DNA of 64,000 nucleotides from Halictus rubicundus (taxonomy: Eukaryota; Arthropoda; Insecta; Hymenoptera; Halictidae), in assembly GCF_050948215.1 (NCBI RefSeq), contig NC_135149.1:9963001-10027000 (forward strand). Direction: 5' to 3'. Both the position numbers and the translations under genes were made by a program. Below are positions 13,270 through 25,529 of this stretch, in pieces (within the stretch, counting starts at the first letter, position 1; each line of letters opens with the position of its first letter). The notes below the pieces were generated by a model, which saw only the letters and a list, made by a program, of their open reading frames with translations, was not told the origin of the DNA and ran no database searches.

Positions 13270-14060
13270 TCCTTGTAGATTGGTCCTTAACTTCATCTAC
13301 TTTTATATCTTACTTCTATCTATTTCCGACTCTCGGTATTATCTACCTTCGGTTTTCACTTCTATCCATTTTCAGTTTTAATTTCGGCCGCCTTTAGTTC
13401 TAATGTCGTCCTACTTTCTGCCCCGATCTTGATCTACCCTCGTCTACAGTCGCAGTCTACTAACAATTTCGATTTCGGGATACCTTCGATTCTAATTTTA
13501 GGGTGATCGCAATTAAGGTCACTGCGAGATCTACTTTCGATTTCGGATCCAATTGGCTTATCGCCTCGGAAGATCAGCTGCGCATTAAGACTCATTTCCT
13601 TTTACTTACTTTCGTATGGTTCAGATTTCTGTGATCTACGTTCAATTCTTACTTTCAAGTACATTTCAGTTCAAAGTACAATTTTAGAGTATTCAGATAT
13701 GATTCGACACAGATTCTTCTCGTTATTTTTCCAGATTTTAGGGTCCCACTTCTGTTTCCATTTTCGTCTACTTTTAACTCTGAATTAGATCTACTTTAGA
13801 ATATTAGCTTATTAAAATAAATGAAAATAAAATAAATGAAGGTGGTCATCCAACATAAATAAAATTAAGTAGAAAAATCAGTCTAAATTCAGACTGTATT
13901 TGAACGAAACTGAAAATAGATTACAGTGAGGACCTAAAACAAATCAAAATAATAAGCAATCCTATTTTATTTTCATTTATTTTCAGTTCCAATTGCAATC
14001 TATTCTCGGTTTTCCCTTCAATATATTTTCAGTTTCAATTTCGACCTAATTGGATTAATA
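13270..14060 (+). repeat. Degenerate repeat region rich in TCTAC(T)TT(C)GGTTT-like units
   Basis: Short pyrimidine-rich phrases recur at irregular intervals: atctaccttcggttttc, gatctactttcgatttcgg, tctatccattttcagttt, tctattctcggttttccc and gatctactttagaat. They look like an old, eroded tandem array with a unit of about 24 bp. Nothing coding. Confidence 0.6.
13867..13894 (+). repeat. Single copy of the AAGTAGAA...TCAGAC core
   Basis: 28 nt, starting aagtagaaaaatcag and ending attcagac, in the same orientation as the arrays at 26.5, 32.8 and 61.8 kb. It is isolated, inside a degenerate TCTACTTT-type repeat region, so it could be chance. Confidence 0.45.
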
Positions 14061-15478
14061 CGGTTAATATTTCGACCTATAAGCAAAATCGTTTTCGATA
14101 CATGCTTTATTAGAATGCAAAATAAATTTGTTTGATTGCAATTATACGTATGTTCTAATTCTGACGATTTAGTTGTGACTTATTGTAAATGTAGAAATTG
14201 CAGTTAAGCGTAATTAAATAAAAACGACTGTATAGTGTACGATTTTATAATTGATTCATTGATTCTGTACATTGTTAATAAATGAAAAGAAGAAATTGAA
14301 TTCTGTTATTGGAACATTGAAATTTTTACTTTTTACTTACAGTAGAAATATAAGCTGATCTAAACACCTGAAAGTAGAAGGCAAGAGAGATGAAAAACGA
14401 GAAATCCGAGAAATGGCTTTGTACTCTTTGTTCTCCCAACTATTTCGACGTCTGATACATTGCACGTACCGAACCATGATACATGACATTTTCGAAAACT
14501 TCTCAATCTATACTTTTATCAGTTCGGGTATAGGGGCTTAGGTCCGTTTTATCGGATGTTGTGTCGCAGATGTAATATCGTGTCAATATTTTCACCTGGC
14601 AGACAATGTTTCCGGGAAATAAGCTCGAAGATAAGCGAGTGTTTTATTGGATATCGCGAACCAATAATTCGACGGTATCGATAGGAAATTGCATTCGAAT
14701 CCTGACAAGATACTACGGTGATTTTTTTATTCGAATTAAATGCTTGTCGGTGTATCGCGAAACGAGATTTTCGCGTCCAATTTTTATGAAACGATGAATT
14801 AACAATCTGTCTTACTTACATTACAGTTTACAATTCATTACAGTACTTTGATAACAAAGTTTGCTTTTGCATACTAAAAATTAGAGGTCTGCATAAAAAA
14901 TACATCGCTAAATGAATTTTGAAATATTATCTAATTAATTCTCTCCGAGTTTCTGTAACTTCAATATATATTATAATTAAATTACTCATTATTACTGTAA
15001 TAATCATAGTTCGTGTTTCTTTATTACACTGATCGATACATTCTTGTTGTTTTACTTATTGACTTTACTTACCCAATCATATTTCCATTTCTTTAATACT
15101 ATTGTAATTGTATAATTTTTTTCTTCAGCTACGTTCATATTTCTTTACAGATGATTGTGTTTTTCAGAAAGATATAAAAACATTTTTTTTATTAGAAACA
15201 GCAACGTTAATTAAAAAACTAATTAGCTCAGTTGTACAAGCGTAAAAGCAACCTCGCAAAAATTCTGTAAACAATGTTGATTTCAACTTGTGCTGTCTAG
15301 TAGAATGCAGTGAAGCAAGGGTAATGGCTCAGCCTGTAGTTAGACACACGCAAAAGTTGAGTTAAGCCGGGTGTCCCGTAATTAAACAGACCTCTGCTTC
15401 CTCTGATAAGGATTTCAGTATATCAGGGGGAAAGTTAAACCTTTGTCACTCGTTAAACAAGCCCCCAAAGCCCCAGTT

Positions 15479-15840
15479 CAAATTAAACAAAATTTCTATC
15501 GTGTTCTTAACTTTGTAAAATCCTGTGCCGTGCAAATTAAACGAAATCGCCGTGTTGTCGACTTTCTGAAATCCCTTGGAGGAAAAAACAGATTTCCATC
15601 ATCCAAATTAAACAATCTTGTTCTTAGCTTCGTAAAATCCTACTCTAGAACCACCAAAAGCCTCGAAATCAGTGAAAATTGCTATACCGTATCAAACTCC
15701 ACAAAGTCCCTCAGTGGAAAAAAAAGCTGTCTCTCATCGATGTTTCAATGGTGGAAGGTCAACAAAGTTCCTATCGTCGAGCTCAAACGAAATCTCCGTC
15801 GTGTTTCGAGCTCGGCGAAATCCCTCAGCGAGAGAGCACG
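15479..15840 (+). repeat. Degenerate tandem repeat, about five units of 54-75 bp
   Basis: Units share (c)aaattaaac(g)aaat, cgtgtt, cttcgtaaaatcc or gcgaaatccc near their ends. Clear starts are at 15479, 15533 (54 bp later) and 15604 (71 bp later); later units at about 15665 and 15780 are weaker. A 142-residue open frame crosses the block, but the unit lengths are not multiples of three and the repeat falls in different frames, so I do not call a gene. Confidence 0.6.
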
Positions 15841-15869
15841 AATCTCAACGTTTCCCTCGTCAACAGAAT

Positions 15870-16470
15870 GATCGCGAGTTCGTGGGGGGTGGAGGGGGGG
15901 GGGGGGGAAGGGCAACGGCGTGAAAGCCGTCGGAGTCCGGTAATTTGTAGCGAAGCACTTCGAAGATTGAGGATTCGTTGTCTGACAAAAAAGTTGCACG
16001 GCGAGGCAGTGAAGTGACTTTAATTTCCTGCGAACGAAGCCACCGGTTCTACCGATGAAGAAGCAGACGTGCGCGCGAACATTCGCATTGTATCCGTGGG
16101 ATTGGTCCATGGAAAGTCACTCACAGAATCAATTTGAAGATTCGTCGAACCATTCGATCAAGTGGGTTTTGTGGTGGACGCGTGGCCCGCGAAGCGTCGC
16201 GTTACAATCGATGGGACAGCCACGTTAGCGAGACCCCACCGGTGCACCGAAAAACAGTGGGGCCACCTGTCATCGTCTAAAGTAACCGGAAATTACGGGA
16301 AACCCGCCGACGTTCTCGAGAAACGAGCTCGAAGTCCACTTCTCTACGGGGTGTCCCGTCTACCACGAAACAACGAAATGTCTCCGTTTATTTCTCGCAT
16401 TTCCTCTGCTCCATCAGTAGTCGACCTTGATCATTCGACCGCGTATTTTAAGAGCAGACGCTTAACACGT
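15870..16470. other. GC-rich island in the large intron
   Basis: Follows the G-run and the 54-75-bp repeats. Higher GC and many cg steps; open frames on both strands without motifs. Confidence 0.3.
15884..15907 (+). repeat. G-run
   Basis: Six G, TGGA, then a 14-G run. On one strand it has the composition of a possible G-quadruplex. It sits at the start of a GC-rich island (about 15870-16470). Confidence 0.85.
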
Positions 16471-18009
16471 TGAATCGTCCCACAAAAATCCCGCAAAATC
16501 AAATTAATTTGATCATTCTCGTAAGTTTTGCCACATTTAATTATTTATAGTTCGTAACAACCTTAATCGATTTTGGTGAAACTGTCTGATAAAATTAGTG
16601 TTACCAGTTGCAACTTGGAATTGTTAATATAGAATACGGATTAGTATTTGATTTATAATGGTCTGTAAATCTTAAATAAGCAGACAGTGGTTTGTGAGAA
16701 ATATTTCAAGTTGGACGACTCAAGGAGGAGTATGGTAAATAGACAATGCCTTTATGAATATTGTTTTCGAATTGTGTGCGGAGTTTATATATTGTAAAAG
16801 AGAGTGAATAAAATAGAGTATGAATATAATTGCAATTATTCGAAGATTTACAAAATATTGTTCTAAGTAAAGACATTTTTTGTTGAAGTGTTATAAGATA
16901 TAGACACTTCTAATTCGCTTTCAAAATGGTATTCGCCAAGATTCGAAAAAGATAATCCTAAAAGAAAATGTTTTATTTCAGTAACTGTTCTTTAGACGTT
17001 CAGCGTTGGACTAGACACCCAGTATATTCATGCACTAGGCCAGTTCACCTTTAATGCTCAGACCTTAAAGAGAAAACACGAATTAAATGTTTGACCTGCA
17101 TAATTGCTATTTATTTCTGAGTGATCTCGCTAACCGTAATGTAATTAGTAACCTCTCGCGTAATTTAAATAATTTATTTAATCTTGCACAGCTTGAATGC
17201 TGGTATTTTCTGCGCATGGAATATTAAATTGCCCGATGATGCTCAGGGATCGTAACCAAATTTAAATTCTCATTCTCTCGTTCGATTTTCAAATCTCTAT
17301 CGATCACTAGACTGCAATTTTATGCACTTGTGATAAAAATCAGTAAAAGAACCACCAAATAGCAGAAAAGTGAGAAGAATTTACAAAACATTGCTATATT
17401 ATTTTACAGTTTACTATAATTGAAGTAAACAATTTGAACTATACAGATCCATAGTCTATGGATAACATATCGATTTCTTCTTATTGCCACTTTGAAAACC
17501 CGTTTGAAAATTATAAAGAAAGAAATTGTTTCAATAATTTGGTCATCTCAACCTATACAAGTTCGACGTGTTGCATTAATGTATGACATCCCTTTGTGCA
17601 AATACATGGCAATAACTTTAGAAATTTTATATTACAATTGCAACGTGGACTCTTTCTTGTTGTAGAAAATTTTAAAAATTTCTCAATCATTTCTTTGACA
17701 CGTTTTTTACCACTGTTTAAGCTCGAAAACGTTTGCGACACCTGAAGTTCCAAACCTTCGTAATTTTACTTCGTACACGAATATGAATTCGCTGTCGAAT
17801 TGCGAAAATGAAATACAAACGAAGTATCAGGTACAGAGTTCAGTAAAAATTCAGCACAAAGTTCATCCCAAACTAGGGACCAAGTTCAGCCCAAATTAAT
17901 CTTCGCTAACAGATCCACTAACCCAATATTGCACACGGTCTGCGTGATACAATCGACTCAAAAAAATAAATTACTATCGTGAGTCTGGACACCTACTGCC
18001 AGGCATCTA

Positions 18010-18600
18010 AACTGCTTTGATTCCGTAGATACTGCGAGAGCTCTAGAACCTCGAAAATCGGAAATTCATGGACGCTTGTCGCGAGAGCGGTCTCCAGACC
18101 CGCTAATATTTCAGGTTTCACGACAACGAAAAGACGAATGCTCTCGAAAGTATTACGGCTCGGTCACAGAGCTGTTACCTCGCATTGGGATAGCCTGGCT
18201 GGCTTTGGGTTCATCGAGTTACCAGGATATTGGCGGTTCCGATGAATCGATACGCGAGCCGAACGTCTGCCGCGCGAAATTTACGAGACTTTTCGAAGTG
18301 GCGAACGTCGGAAGATGTATGATCGGGAATGGCGAACGGTTAGGTTGTTAGCATATTCCGTGCATCGAACCCGCTTCCAGGAACCAGCCCAGCCGACAGA
18401 CATCGCCTTTTCTTTCCCCGGGAGGACGGGATTTCTTTTATCCCGGCTGATTTGATGTATTTGTCGAGCGTGACTACCGGCTTCGAAAATTCTCGCGGAA
18501 TTGTCACCGCCCCGGGCTACTTTCTTTCACGCCAATGTGCGCGAATTATCGACCGTGCACTCGCGATTTCAGTCCAAAATTTCTCTTGAAAGACAATAAC
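18010..18600. other. GC-rich island in the large intron
   Basis: A block of higher GC content with many cg steps. The 91-residue open frame inside (18076-18351) shows no family motif or splice context I can support. Possible conserved noncoding sequence; no more can be said from one genome. Confidence 0.3.
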
Positions 18601-20029
18601 CGTCACCGCCTCGTAATTCGCTCATTTTCTCAGAGAGTTTGAGTAGAAAAATTTTGTGGAGGTTCGACTTTCCAGTGGAAAAATTTTTTCTTTTGCCTCA
18701 AATTTCGGTTTTTTGTCTCTGTATTTGTATAAACAAGTTGTCGGTCCTTTGATTCTGCCGTAGAAATATTATACCGGGTTAAGGAACACATTTCCGGGAA
18801 TAAATCGCAATTTTTTCGGTTGTTCATCAATATTTTTGACAACTTCTTTTTACGTACAATATAAACATCGACTTTCAGTTATAAAATAGCGTTTGAATTA
18901 TTATATTTCATGCATTCATTTCGAAGTTATGATCGTTCAACGTCAACGATCTCCCAATATTTCCCCAGATGCACGTCCCAGTTCGTCTGTTTTTTTTTTC
19001 ATAACTCTCCCATCACGTATCGGCTAAATTATTGTACTATTATTGCTCCTTCGGGTCCACAGATCAACATCGCGTTGATACTTGATAACAGAGTCTCGGC
19101 GATGGCCAGAATTAGTATTTTCTACCGATCAGTTTTATATTCGACCTTTCTATGAAATTGCATAAAAATCCGTTCGTGCTGTTTTAAATCACGGTGCAGT
19201 GCCAGCGGATGATCCCGAATCGATTGATAAGGGCCAACATCCTGATAACCTGACGAGCCCAACGGAAACCGGAAGGATCTCGATGAACGCATCTCCGTGG
19301 GACATGCGCGTCGATACCGAAGGTCTTGCAATATTTTTCAAGGTCTGCTTTCTCCCCGTATGAAGGATCGAGATCGAGCGAGCATTCGCATGTATCACCC
19401 GCGGCGTAACTCGTAACAAACGACCGCGATATACATCGGCTCCTGGATTCCGTAAATCCAGCCCTGGGGATGCTTCGCGTTTTCGCCGGCAAAAATATGG
19501 AACCGATGCGCGCTCGGTCGAGAAATGGTGAAAAATCGTCGGAAAATTTTCTGTAATTCTATGCATTCTCGCCGCTCGATACGCTTTATCGGCCACGTTT
19601 TTTTTTTTGCGTATTGGACATGCAAATTTCGTCGACGAATTAATATGGACGCGCAAAAAGCGCCGAGCCGGTAGCGTGTTTGTCCTTAATCCTCGGAAAT
19701 CTTTGTTTTTCCAAGTAGTGCAAATCAATCATTTGATTGAATTTCAGATGTCTTTGTTTCGCGTATGAAATTTTACGAATAAAAGTCGAATTTCATTGGG
19801 TTAATGTGTGGAGTAAAAATTGATGTAATCGTAATATTTTTCGCTTTATATCCATTCATCGATACCGTACAAATTGCATAGAAAATACCATTTATATCGG
19901 TCACAGGTGAAAGAAATATTTAGGTGGTCCACCCCGTAAGTATATGCCTCTTAAAATAACAAAATTAACGACGAAAAGAATCTAACCAACAAATCGCCAT
20001 TCGGCCAGGCCACTCAGATATAACGTTTG

Positions 20030-21215
20030 CAGAAAATGTGATCGGTCATCGAGATTCACTTCGGCAATTCGTTTGTTGTCAAGGGAAAATCCGAGGGATC
20101 CAGGCGCAGCTGATGGATCTCGTTAAAGGGGACACGTACGATTCGGGTCGTAAAATTTCAATAGCTCGGGAGAGACACCTTGATAAAGAGGGAGAGAGAG
20201 AAAGAACACCCGTGAGAAGAGAGAAGGGCCTCTGATTCGGTACGAAGCGTGATTGGGAATCTCGTTGTAAAATGAGTTCGTTCGGATTAACTGTACCACG
20301 CGAAGCGTGACACACAAGTGCACGAACACGAGCGTTTCAATTAAGATGCAAAACGGCCGAGTTTTTGCGGAATTCCGCGGAGATAAGCGGCGGATTCCGC
20401 AGCGGCACGCACGCGGCGCAAAAACCGCAAGCGCGCCCCGGCATTCCGCCATTTTTCCAGGATCGTGTTTGCGGTACAAAAGGAGAAGGTTGTGCGACAG
20501 CAAAGACGAAGAAAAAGTCGCCGCAGCCAAGTGCACACACGTAGAACGGTGCAACAGAGCCAGCTGAGATGAGAGTTTCCGTCTCATCAATCACCGGCGT
20601 AAGACGATGTCGGTGGATTTCGCGGTTCCCAGTCCTCGGCATTGTTCTCTTTATCATCCACCGGGCTTTCCAGACTCGCATGAGAATCATATTAATCAAT
20701 CTCGCCGGCTACTCCTGATTTACGTGACCGACCCTTGTGGGCTTTTTGCGAACCGCGGGAATGCATTCTAGTCTCCTGGCAAGGGCTCCTGTCGCTTTCG
20801 CCCTGACACGTGCCCTATGCAACGGATACACACGATTTCGGATTAATCGCGAATTAATCAAGCGCAAATTCTGGGTTCTGCGTCGTCTATTAAATTACAA
20901 ATATTGTTATAACATATTTACATCCATGCCGAGTGGACGATCCGCCGCGAGTGTATTATTGCAAGTTCGAACAGAATTAATTGGAAATGAAAGGCAACTG
21001 GTCCGTTGAATAATAATACGGCCAAGTCAGCAGCAGAAGAGGAAAATTACAAAGAGAGGGGAAAAGTGAAATATCGGGGACGGAGCTGTTCGAGGATCCA
21101 GTTACACCGTTCGGCCCTCGAGACATAAAAAGCGAATCGAAATCGAAATTCCGAGTCTTTTATCACTTTCCCCGTAGTTACAGAGCTCTCGCGATCCAAT
21201 TCGAGCTTCTGGAAA
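20030..21215. other. Longest GC-rich island in the large intron
   Basis: About 1.2 kb of GC-richer sequence with open frames in all directions (up to 155 residues on the minus strand). None has recognisable domains, and the overlap of several equally long frames argues for chance. Candidate enhancer region or an unannotated noncoding transcript; this is inference only. Confidence 0.3.
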
Positions 21216-22039
21216 ATCTAGCTGAGCTCCGACGACGCTGATATTTCACGATGTAACTGCGACATTTTCTCCGGTTCCAGCGGGTTACGTCGCGTACCAG
21301 CAAGTTCATTTTCCGGCTCGTTGTTCGTAACGCTAAAATACTTCCGACTATGCTAATGGCTTGATTGCATCGACGAGCTACACGGCCTTGCGTGCGAATC
21401 TCGTTCCTACATTTTTTTCGCGCGTTTCGTTTCAGCAACGCGTCGAAAACGTCTGGAATAATTGGAAGAAAAAAAAAATAAAAAAGAGGCTGCTCTGTGC
21501 ACGCGAATTAACAAACAATTCTTTTTGCTTTCAACTTCTCCCTGAACAGCACTAGTCATCGATGCTTTTGACAACTTTCGTCCTTTTGCTGATATTTAAC
21601 CCTTTGCACTCGAAGCTATTTTAACTCCAAAACGAAACATTTCTTCCGACCTAGAATATTTCCCCTCTATACAGGGTGTTCACGCTATTACCAGCCAGCG
21701 TTTTTCTTGTAAATAGTAAATATTAGAAAAAATGAAAGAGGAAAAAGTATTATTGTTTTTTATTCGCAACACAATGGCGTATATCATTTTTTTTTGTGGT
21801 TGTACAATTCTGTTCGATATGAAGGTGACCTTCAATTTTTTAAATGGAATGCTGTATATTTTTTATGTCACATGAAAGCGTGTGTCTAGACAAATTCACC
21901 CGTATACTGCACAGTGACCTTCGAGGTCATGCAAGGTCAGAAACGGAAGAAACATTTTGATTATTTCATACCAATGAGTTTACAAGTATTCTCTACTGGT
22001 GAGGTTACAGTAAATGTTCAATATGACTTCCTTGTGCAT

Positions 22040-23455
22040 GAACTAACAATTCGGCTCTTTTAATTACATTTTTGGTGGCTTCCTCTAATGTAGTAAGAGA
22101 TAATAATGCATCGCAAACGAATTCTTTAATAGCACCCCATAAAAAAGTGCAGGGGTGATAAATCTGGAGATCTTGCTAACCACTTGACAGGTCCGTATGT
22201 TCCAATAAATCGGCCTTGAAACATGTTGTTGAGATAATTTCTTACGATTCTGTTGTTATGTGGATATCTTGCGTAATAGACAGTGGCAGATCTTCCCAAT
22301 AGTCTCTAAATTGCGTATTTAAAAACTTTTAAGATCCTAATAACACATTGTTAATTATACCATACACCATACATTTAGGCGAAATTGCACTTGAAAATTT
22401 GTTTCCCTTCTCACTCTTGGGTTTTCAGTGCACTATACGTGAGCATTATGAGTGTTGGTCATCATATTGTTATCGAAGCTTGATTCGTCTGTCCAAAGAA
22501 TTTTTTTATAAAAATTACAGTGGTTTGTGTTCTTCATAAGTAACCAATCGCAAAATTCAGTACGCCGCGGTATATCAGTTTCTTGTATCCCTTGTAGTTT
22601 ATGGTATTTCTTGTGGCGTCACCAACGTCGTAAAAATTGTGATAATTACGATGTGACGCGTGCTCGCACAATCTTTTGGAGGTATGCGAGCTGGTTGTAG
22701 GGTTCTTGCGATATCTTATCACGGCAATGGTCACAACACTGTTTAATAACAATATATATGTATTTAACAAAAACGGATAGTTATTGTACAGCGACGTGAT
22801 TACAAAGAAGCGATGTTACAGAGGCGAGAGTTCGATGGTATCTGAAGAAAATGGAAAAGAATCTGAAAAACCTTGACTAGGCAGATTCCCTCCGCGGATA
22901 GGGTTCGAATAGTGGGGAACCAATAATTGCATTTAGGGGCGGTTTTCGGCATTATGCAACGCCCACGAGCTGGTATATTGTTCTGTGTAGACACTTAGCG
23001 GAGTCCGTCGAAGGAAGACGACACCAAGTTCCGCGCGTCTGGAAACCGTCCCATACATTACGGGCCCCCTGGCGCTACAAGTGGGTCCACGCTACGTCAC
23101 GTGTCATCGAGAGCGGTACGGTCGAGCGGATTTTGCCCATGAAAATCCGCTGACATTTACCAGTCGTACCCTGGTCGTAAAGAAATAAATTTGTTAAGGA
23201 TGCAATAGGGGACTTTCTCAAGAGTGACGTAGCGTAAACCCAGACTGAAATTGGGGCTGGCGACGCAACAGTATTTAATGGGTTTGTAATTATGTAATTT
23301 TAAGATGTTGTGAGTTGACCCACTGAAACACCACACGCGGAAGCTACTTTTCGTTCCGAAGTTGTCGGATTTACACTTATTTTGGAAAGACCCTGTTTCC
23401 TTCAAACAGTTGTCGCTCTGTCCGGATATTCTTCTAGGTATTTCAATTGGCATTG
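22040..23455 (-). pseudogene. Degenerate mariner-like transposase
   Basis: Recognisable blocks in shifting minus-strand frames. An N-terminal block near 23350-23453 has PRRISGQ and KETGS, like the DUF4817 helix-turn-helix. A central block around 22450-22600 has a WTDES motif carrying the first catalytic Asp. A C-terminal block near 22130-22210 reads WLARSPDLSPL, followed by His-Phe-Phe where the DD41D family has Asp-Phe-Phe. The third catalytic residue is therefore apparently lost. Several stops and frame changes are present, and the gene is interrupted by a GC-rich block (about 22790-23155). Clearly dead. Confidence 0.8.
22790..23155. other. GC-rich block inside the degenerate transposase
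   Basis: About 370 bp whose composition (for example the stretch around 23020-23150 rich in cg steps) differs from the AT-rich transposase remnant on both sides. The remnant spans about 1.4 kb, longer than a usual 1.05-kb transposase gene by roughly this amount, which suggests an insertion. I could not identify ends or a target duplication, so boundaries are approximate. Confidence 0.35.
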
Positions 23456-25511
23456 AACTGGTAATAAATGCGTACCTTATCCGCCTTCTCGTCCACCGAA
23501 TAACGATACATTACTATACGATATTACTAATCGGTTTCGGAAGTAACTCTGAAATTGTCTCGTCATAGTAGAAACTAAGAGTAAACATTCTGAATATGAA
23601 TAACAACATTATCTGTTTCGCATGAATAAGGAATACTTGTACACACATTGGTATGAAATATTCAAAATGTTTCTTCCATTTCTGACCTTGCATGACCTTG
23701 AAGGTCACTATGCAGTATACGGATGAATTCGTCTAAACTCACGCTTTCATGTAATATAAAAAATGTACAGCATTCAGTATAAACACAAAAAAATTACATA
23801 CGCCATTGTGTTGCGAATAAAAAACGGTACTACTTTCTCCTCTCTCATTTTTGTTTTCTAATATTCACTATTTACAAGAAAAACGCTGGCTAGTAATAGC
23901 GTGAACACCCTGTATATTTTTGTTCATGTTATACATATGAAAATGGTGCAATTTACTCGTACAATACTGAAATGTTTAGTAATTTATTAAATACAAACAA
24001 ATCTAGTAATGTAAAAAATAGTTTGAATAATGGTACAGCAATTTTTAGTGACGCCTTACAGGCGCCATTTGAGTGCTAAGAGTTAATGCCAAAGTGGCAG
24101 TCGTTTCACGAATCGCTGTCAGAATAATAATAACAATATTGTAACGTGACTCGCTGTATCATTATTTCAGGAGGAAATTGCTGTGATCACAGCGAATGTG
24201 GACGCAGAAATAAACTGTAGCCTTGATAAGACCCTCGAGGAATTTTGTTATCGTAGAAAAGTCGCTTCTTTTCCGATACCGAACACTCGACAGTTCCAGA
24301 TCGTGGAAACACGAAAGTACTAAGCTTGTAAAAGACTCCTCAAGGATTTGCGAAGGAGAAAGTTGGCTCAGATGAAATATAAATCTGAAGTGGAGACGGC
24401 GCGGATTTAATTTCGGATCGTTATTTCCGACAGCTCGAAGACTCTGTTCGTTTCGGCGGACGCGGGAGAGTTCATAAACCAACGGAACGCAAGCTTCCAA
24501 CTTGAAAGTTGCCCAAGTGCCGTTTATCAGCTCGTAGAGTTTGTGGAACGAGAGACGATTGTCGTCGGTAAGCGAATTATTATTCGGCGACGCGCAACGT
24601 AATTAATTTCAAAATGTTTCCCATCGTCCTTCTTAGAACGCCAAAAAATTCTCAAATCTCTCGAGCATCTAAAGAACAATTTCGAGAAAGTCACGCTTTC
24701 TCCAAATAGACACGAACTTTTGGCTCTTCGATTCATGGAAGAATTACTAGCAGATTGTTGGACGAACAACATAAAAATCTATATGACGAGGGTTCGATTT
24801 GATCGGTATTCTTTCAAAACTTTTTATAAATGGGTCATAAACCATCGATAAAATTCATACTTAAAATATTTCCCAACCATGGAAGCAGTTTCACAAGATT
24901 GATCACACCCGTGGAAGAAAACGATTATTCCATTATTGGAGCTAGAAAGAAACCATCAAATTACGTATTCGTATAAAAAGATAATATTTTAGTTGCGAGG
25001 AAAGAGGATGTCAAAATTGTGGTAACACTTAAACAGACAAAAAAAATATTTCGGACATGTATGATTAATCAAATTTTGCACAATTTCTATTTTAATGCGT
25101 GCACTAGTAAATTAAGTGATTTGATAGTTTTATTCGTTCCAATTTTGTGGAAGCATACTTTTTACAACTTTTTTGTCCCACTCTGTAATAAAAACTTTAC
25201 AGAATACGTTTTATAGATTCATGTTTTTTTTTGTATATGCTTAAAGTTCCAGTGAAATCAGTTAACGTTTCTACATGCTGCAAACGATTAAAAACCCTAA
25301 AAATCCCAGATATAGCACGAAAATCATGAAAAACAGAGCCACTATTTTTAATCGTTTGTAGTACATAAAAACATTGATCGATTGCAGTGAAATTTCAGCA
25401 TGTAGGAAACAAACATGAATCTGAAAAACGAATTTTTTAAATTGTCTTTTCAAGTCATAATAAAAAAGTTGTTAATACACTGGTACACTAATTCTTCTAG
25501 ATTCTTAAAAA

Positions 25512-25529
25512 AACACACACACACACACA
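25512..25529 (+). repeat. CA microsatellite
   Basis: About nine ca units following a poly-A run. Confidence 0.9.

Larger units (their letters stand above)
21670..23914 (-). mobile_element. Second mariner-like transposon, degenerate, about 300-bp inverted repeats
   Basis: Left end TACAGGGTGTTCACGC at 21670 and right end GCGTGAACACCCTGTA at 23914, flanked by TA. The inverted repeats extend about 21670-21991 and 23630-23914 and share motifs such as gaaggtcac and the run of Ts before aaatgga. The interior codes on the minus strand for a transposase of the same broad type as the 44.4-kb element but a different family (different tips). It sits inside a TTAA-flanked short element (21596-24086), whose empty counterpart is at 35113-35395. 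Confidence 0.87.
21596..24086. mobile_element. TTAA-flanked short element interrupted by a mariner
   Basis: The left part (21596-21669) begins TTAACCCTTTGCACTCG. The right part (about 23915-24086) ends with a related inverted sequence, GAGTGCTAAGAGTTAA. Together they make about 245 bp, matching the uninterrupted copy at 35113-35395 almost base for base on each side. TTAA at both ends points to a piggyBac-type nonautonomous element. It contains no coding sequence of its own. Confidence 0.8.

Noticed and set aside
15443..15871. 142-residue open frame
   Set aside because: It crosses a tandem repeat whose units (54, 71 bp) shift frame, so the peptide repeat is not conserved in phase; no domain and no splice context.
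19189..19728. 179-residue minus-strand open frame, longest of its type
   Set aside because: Lies in a GC-richer patch with two other overlapping frames on the same strand; no recognisable motif, so probably chance.
20123..20590. 155-residue minus-strand open frame
   Set aside because: Overlaps several equally long frames in other phases and a GA-rich stretch; no motif.
22890..22925. tRNA-like B box (gggttcgaat)
   Set aside because: No matching A box or foldable cloverleaf around it; it lies in a degraded transposon.
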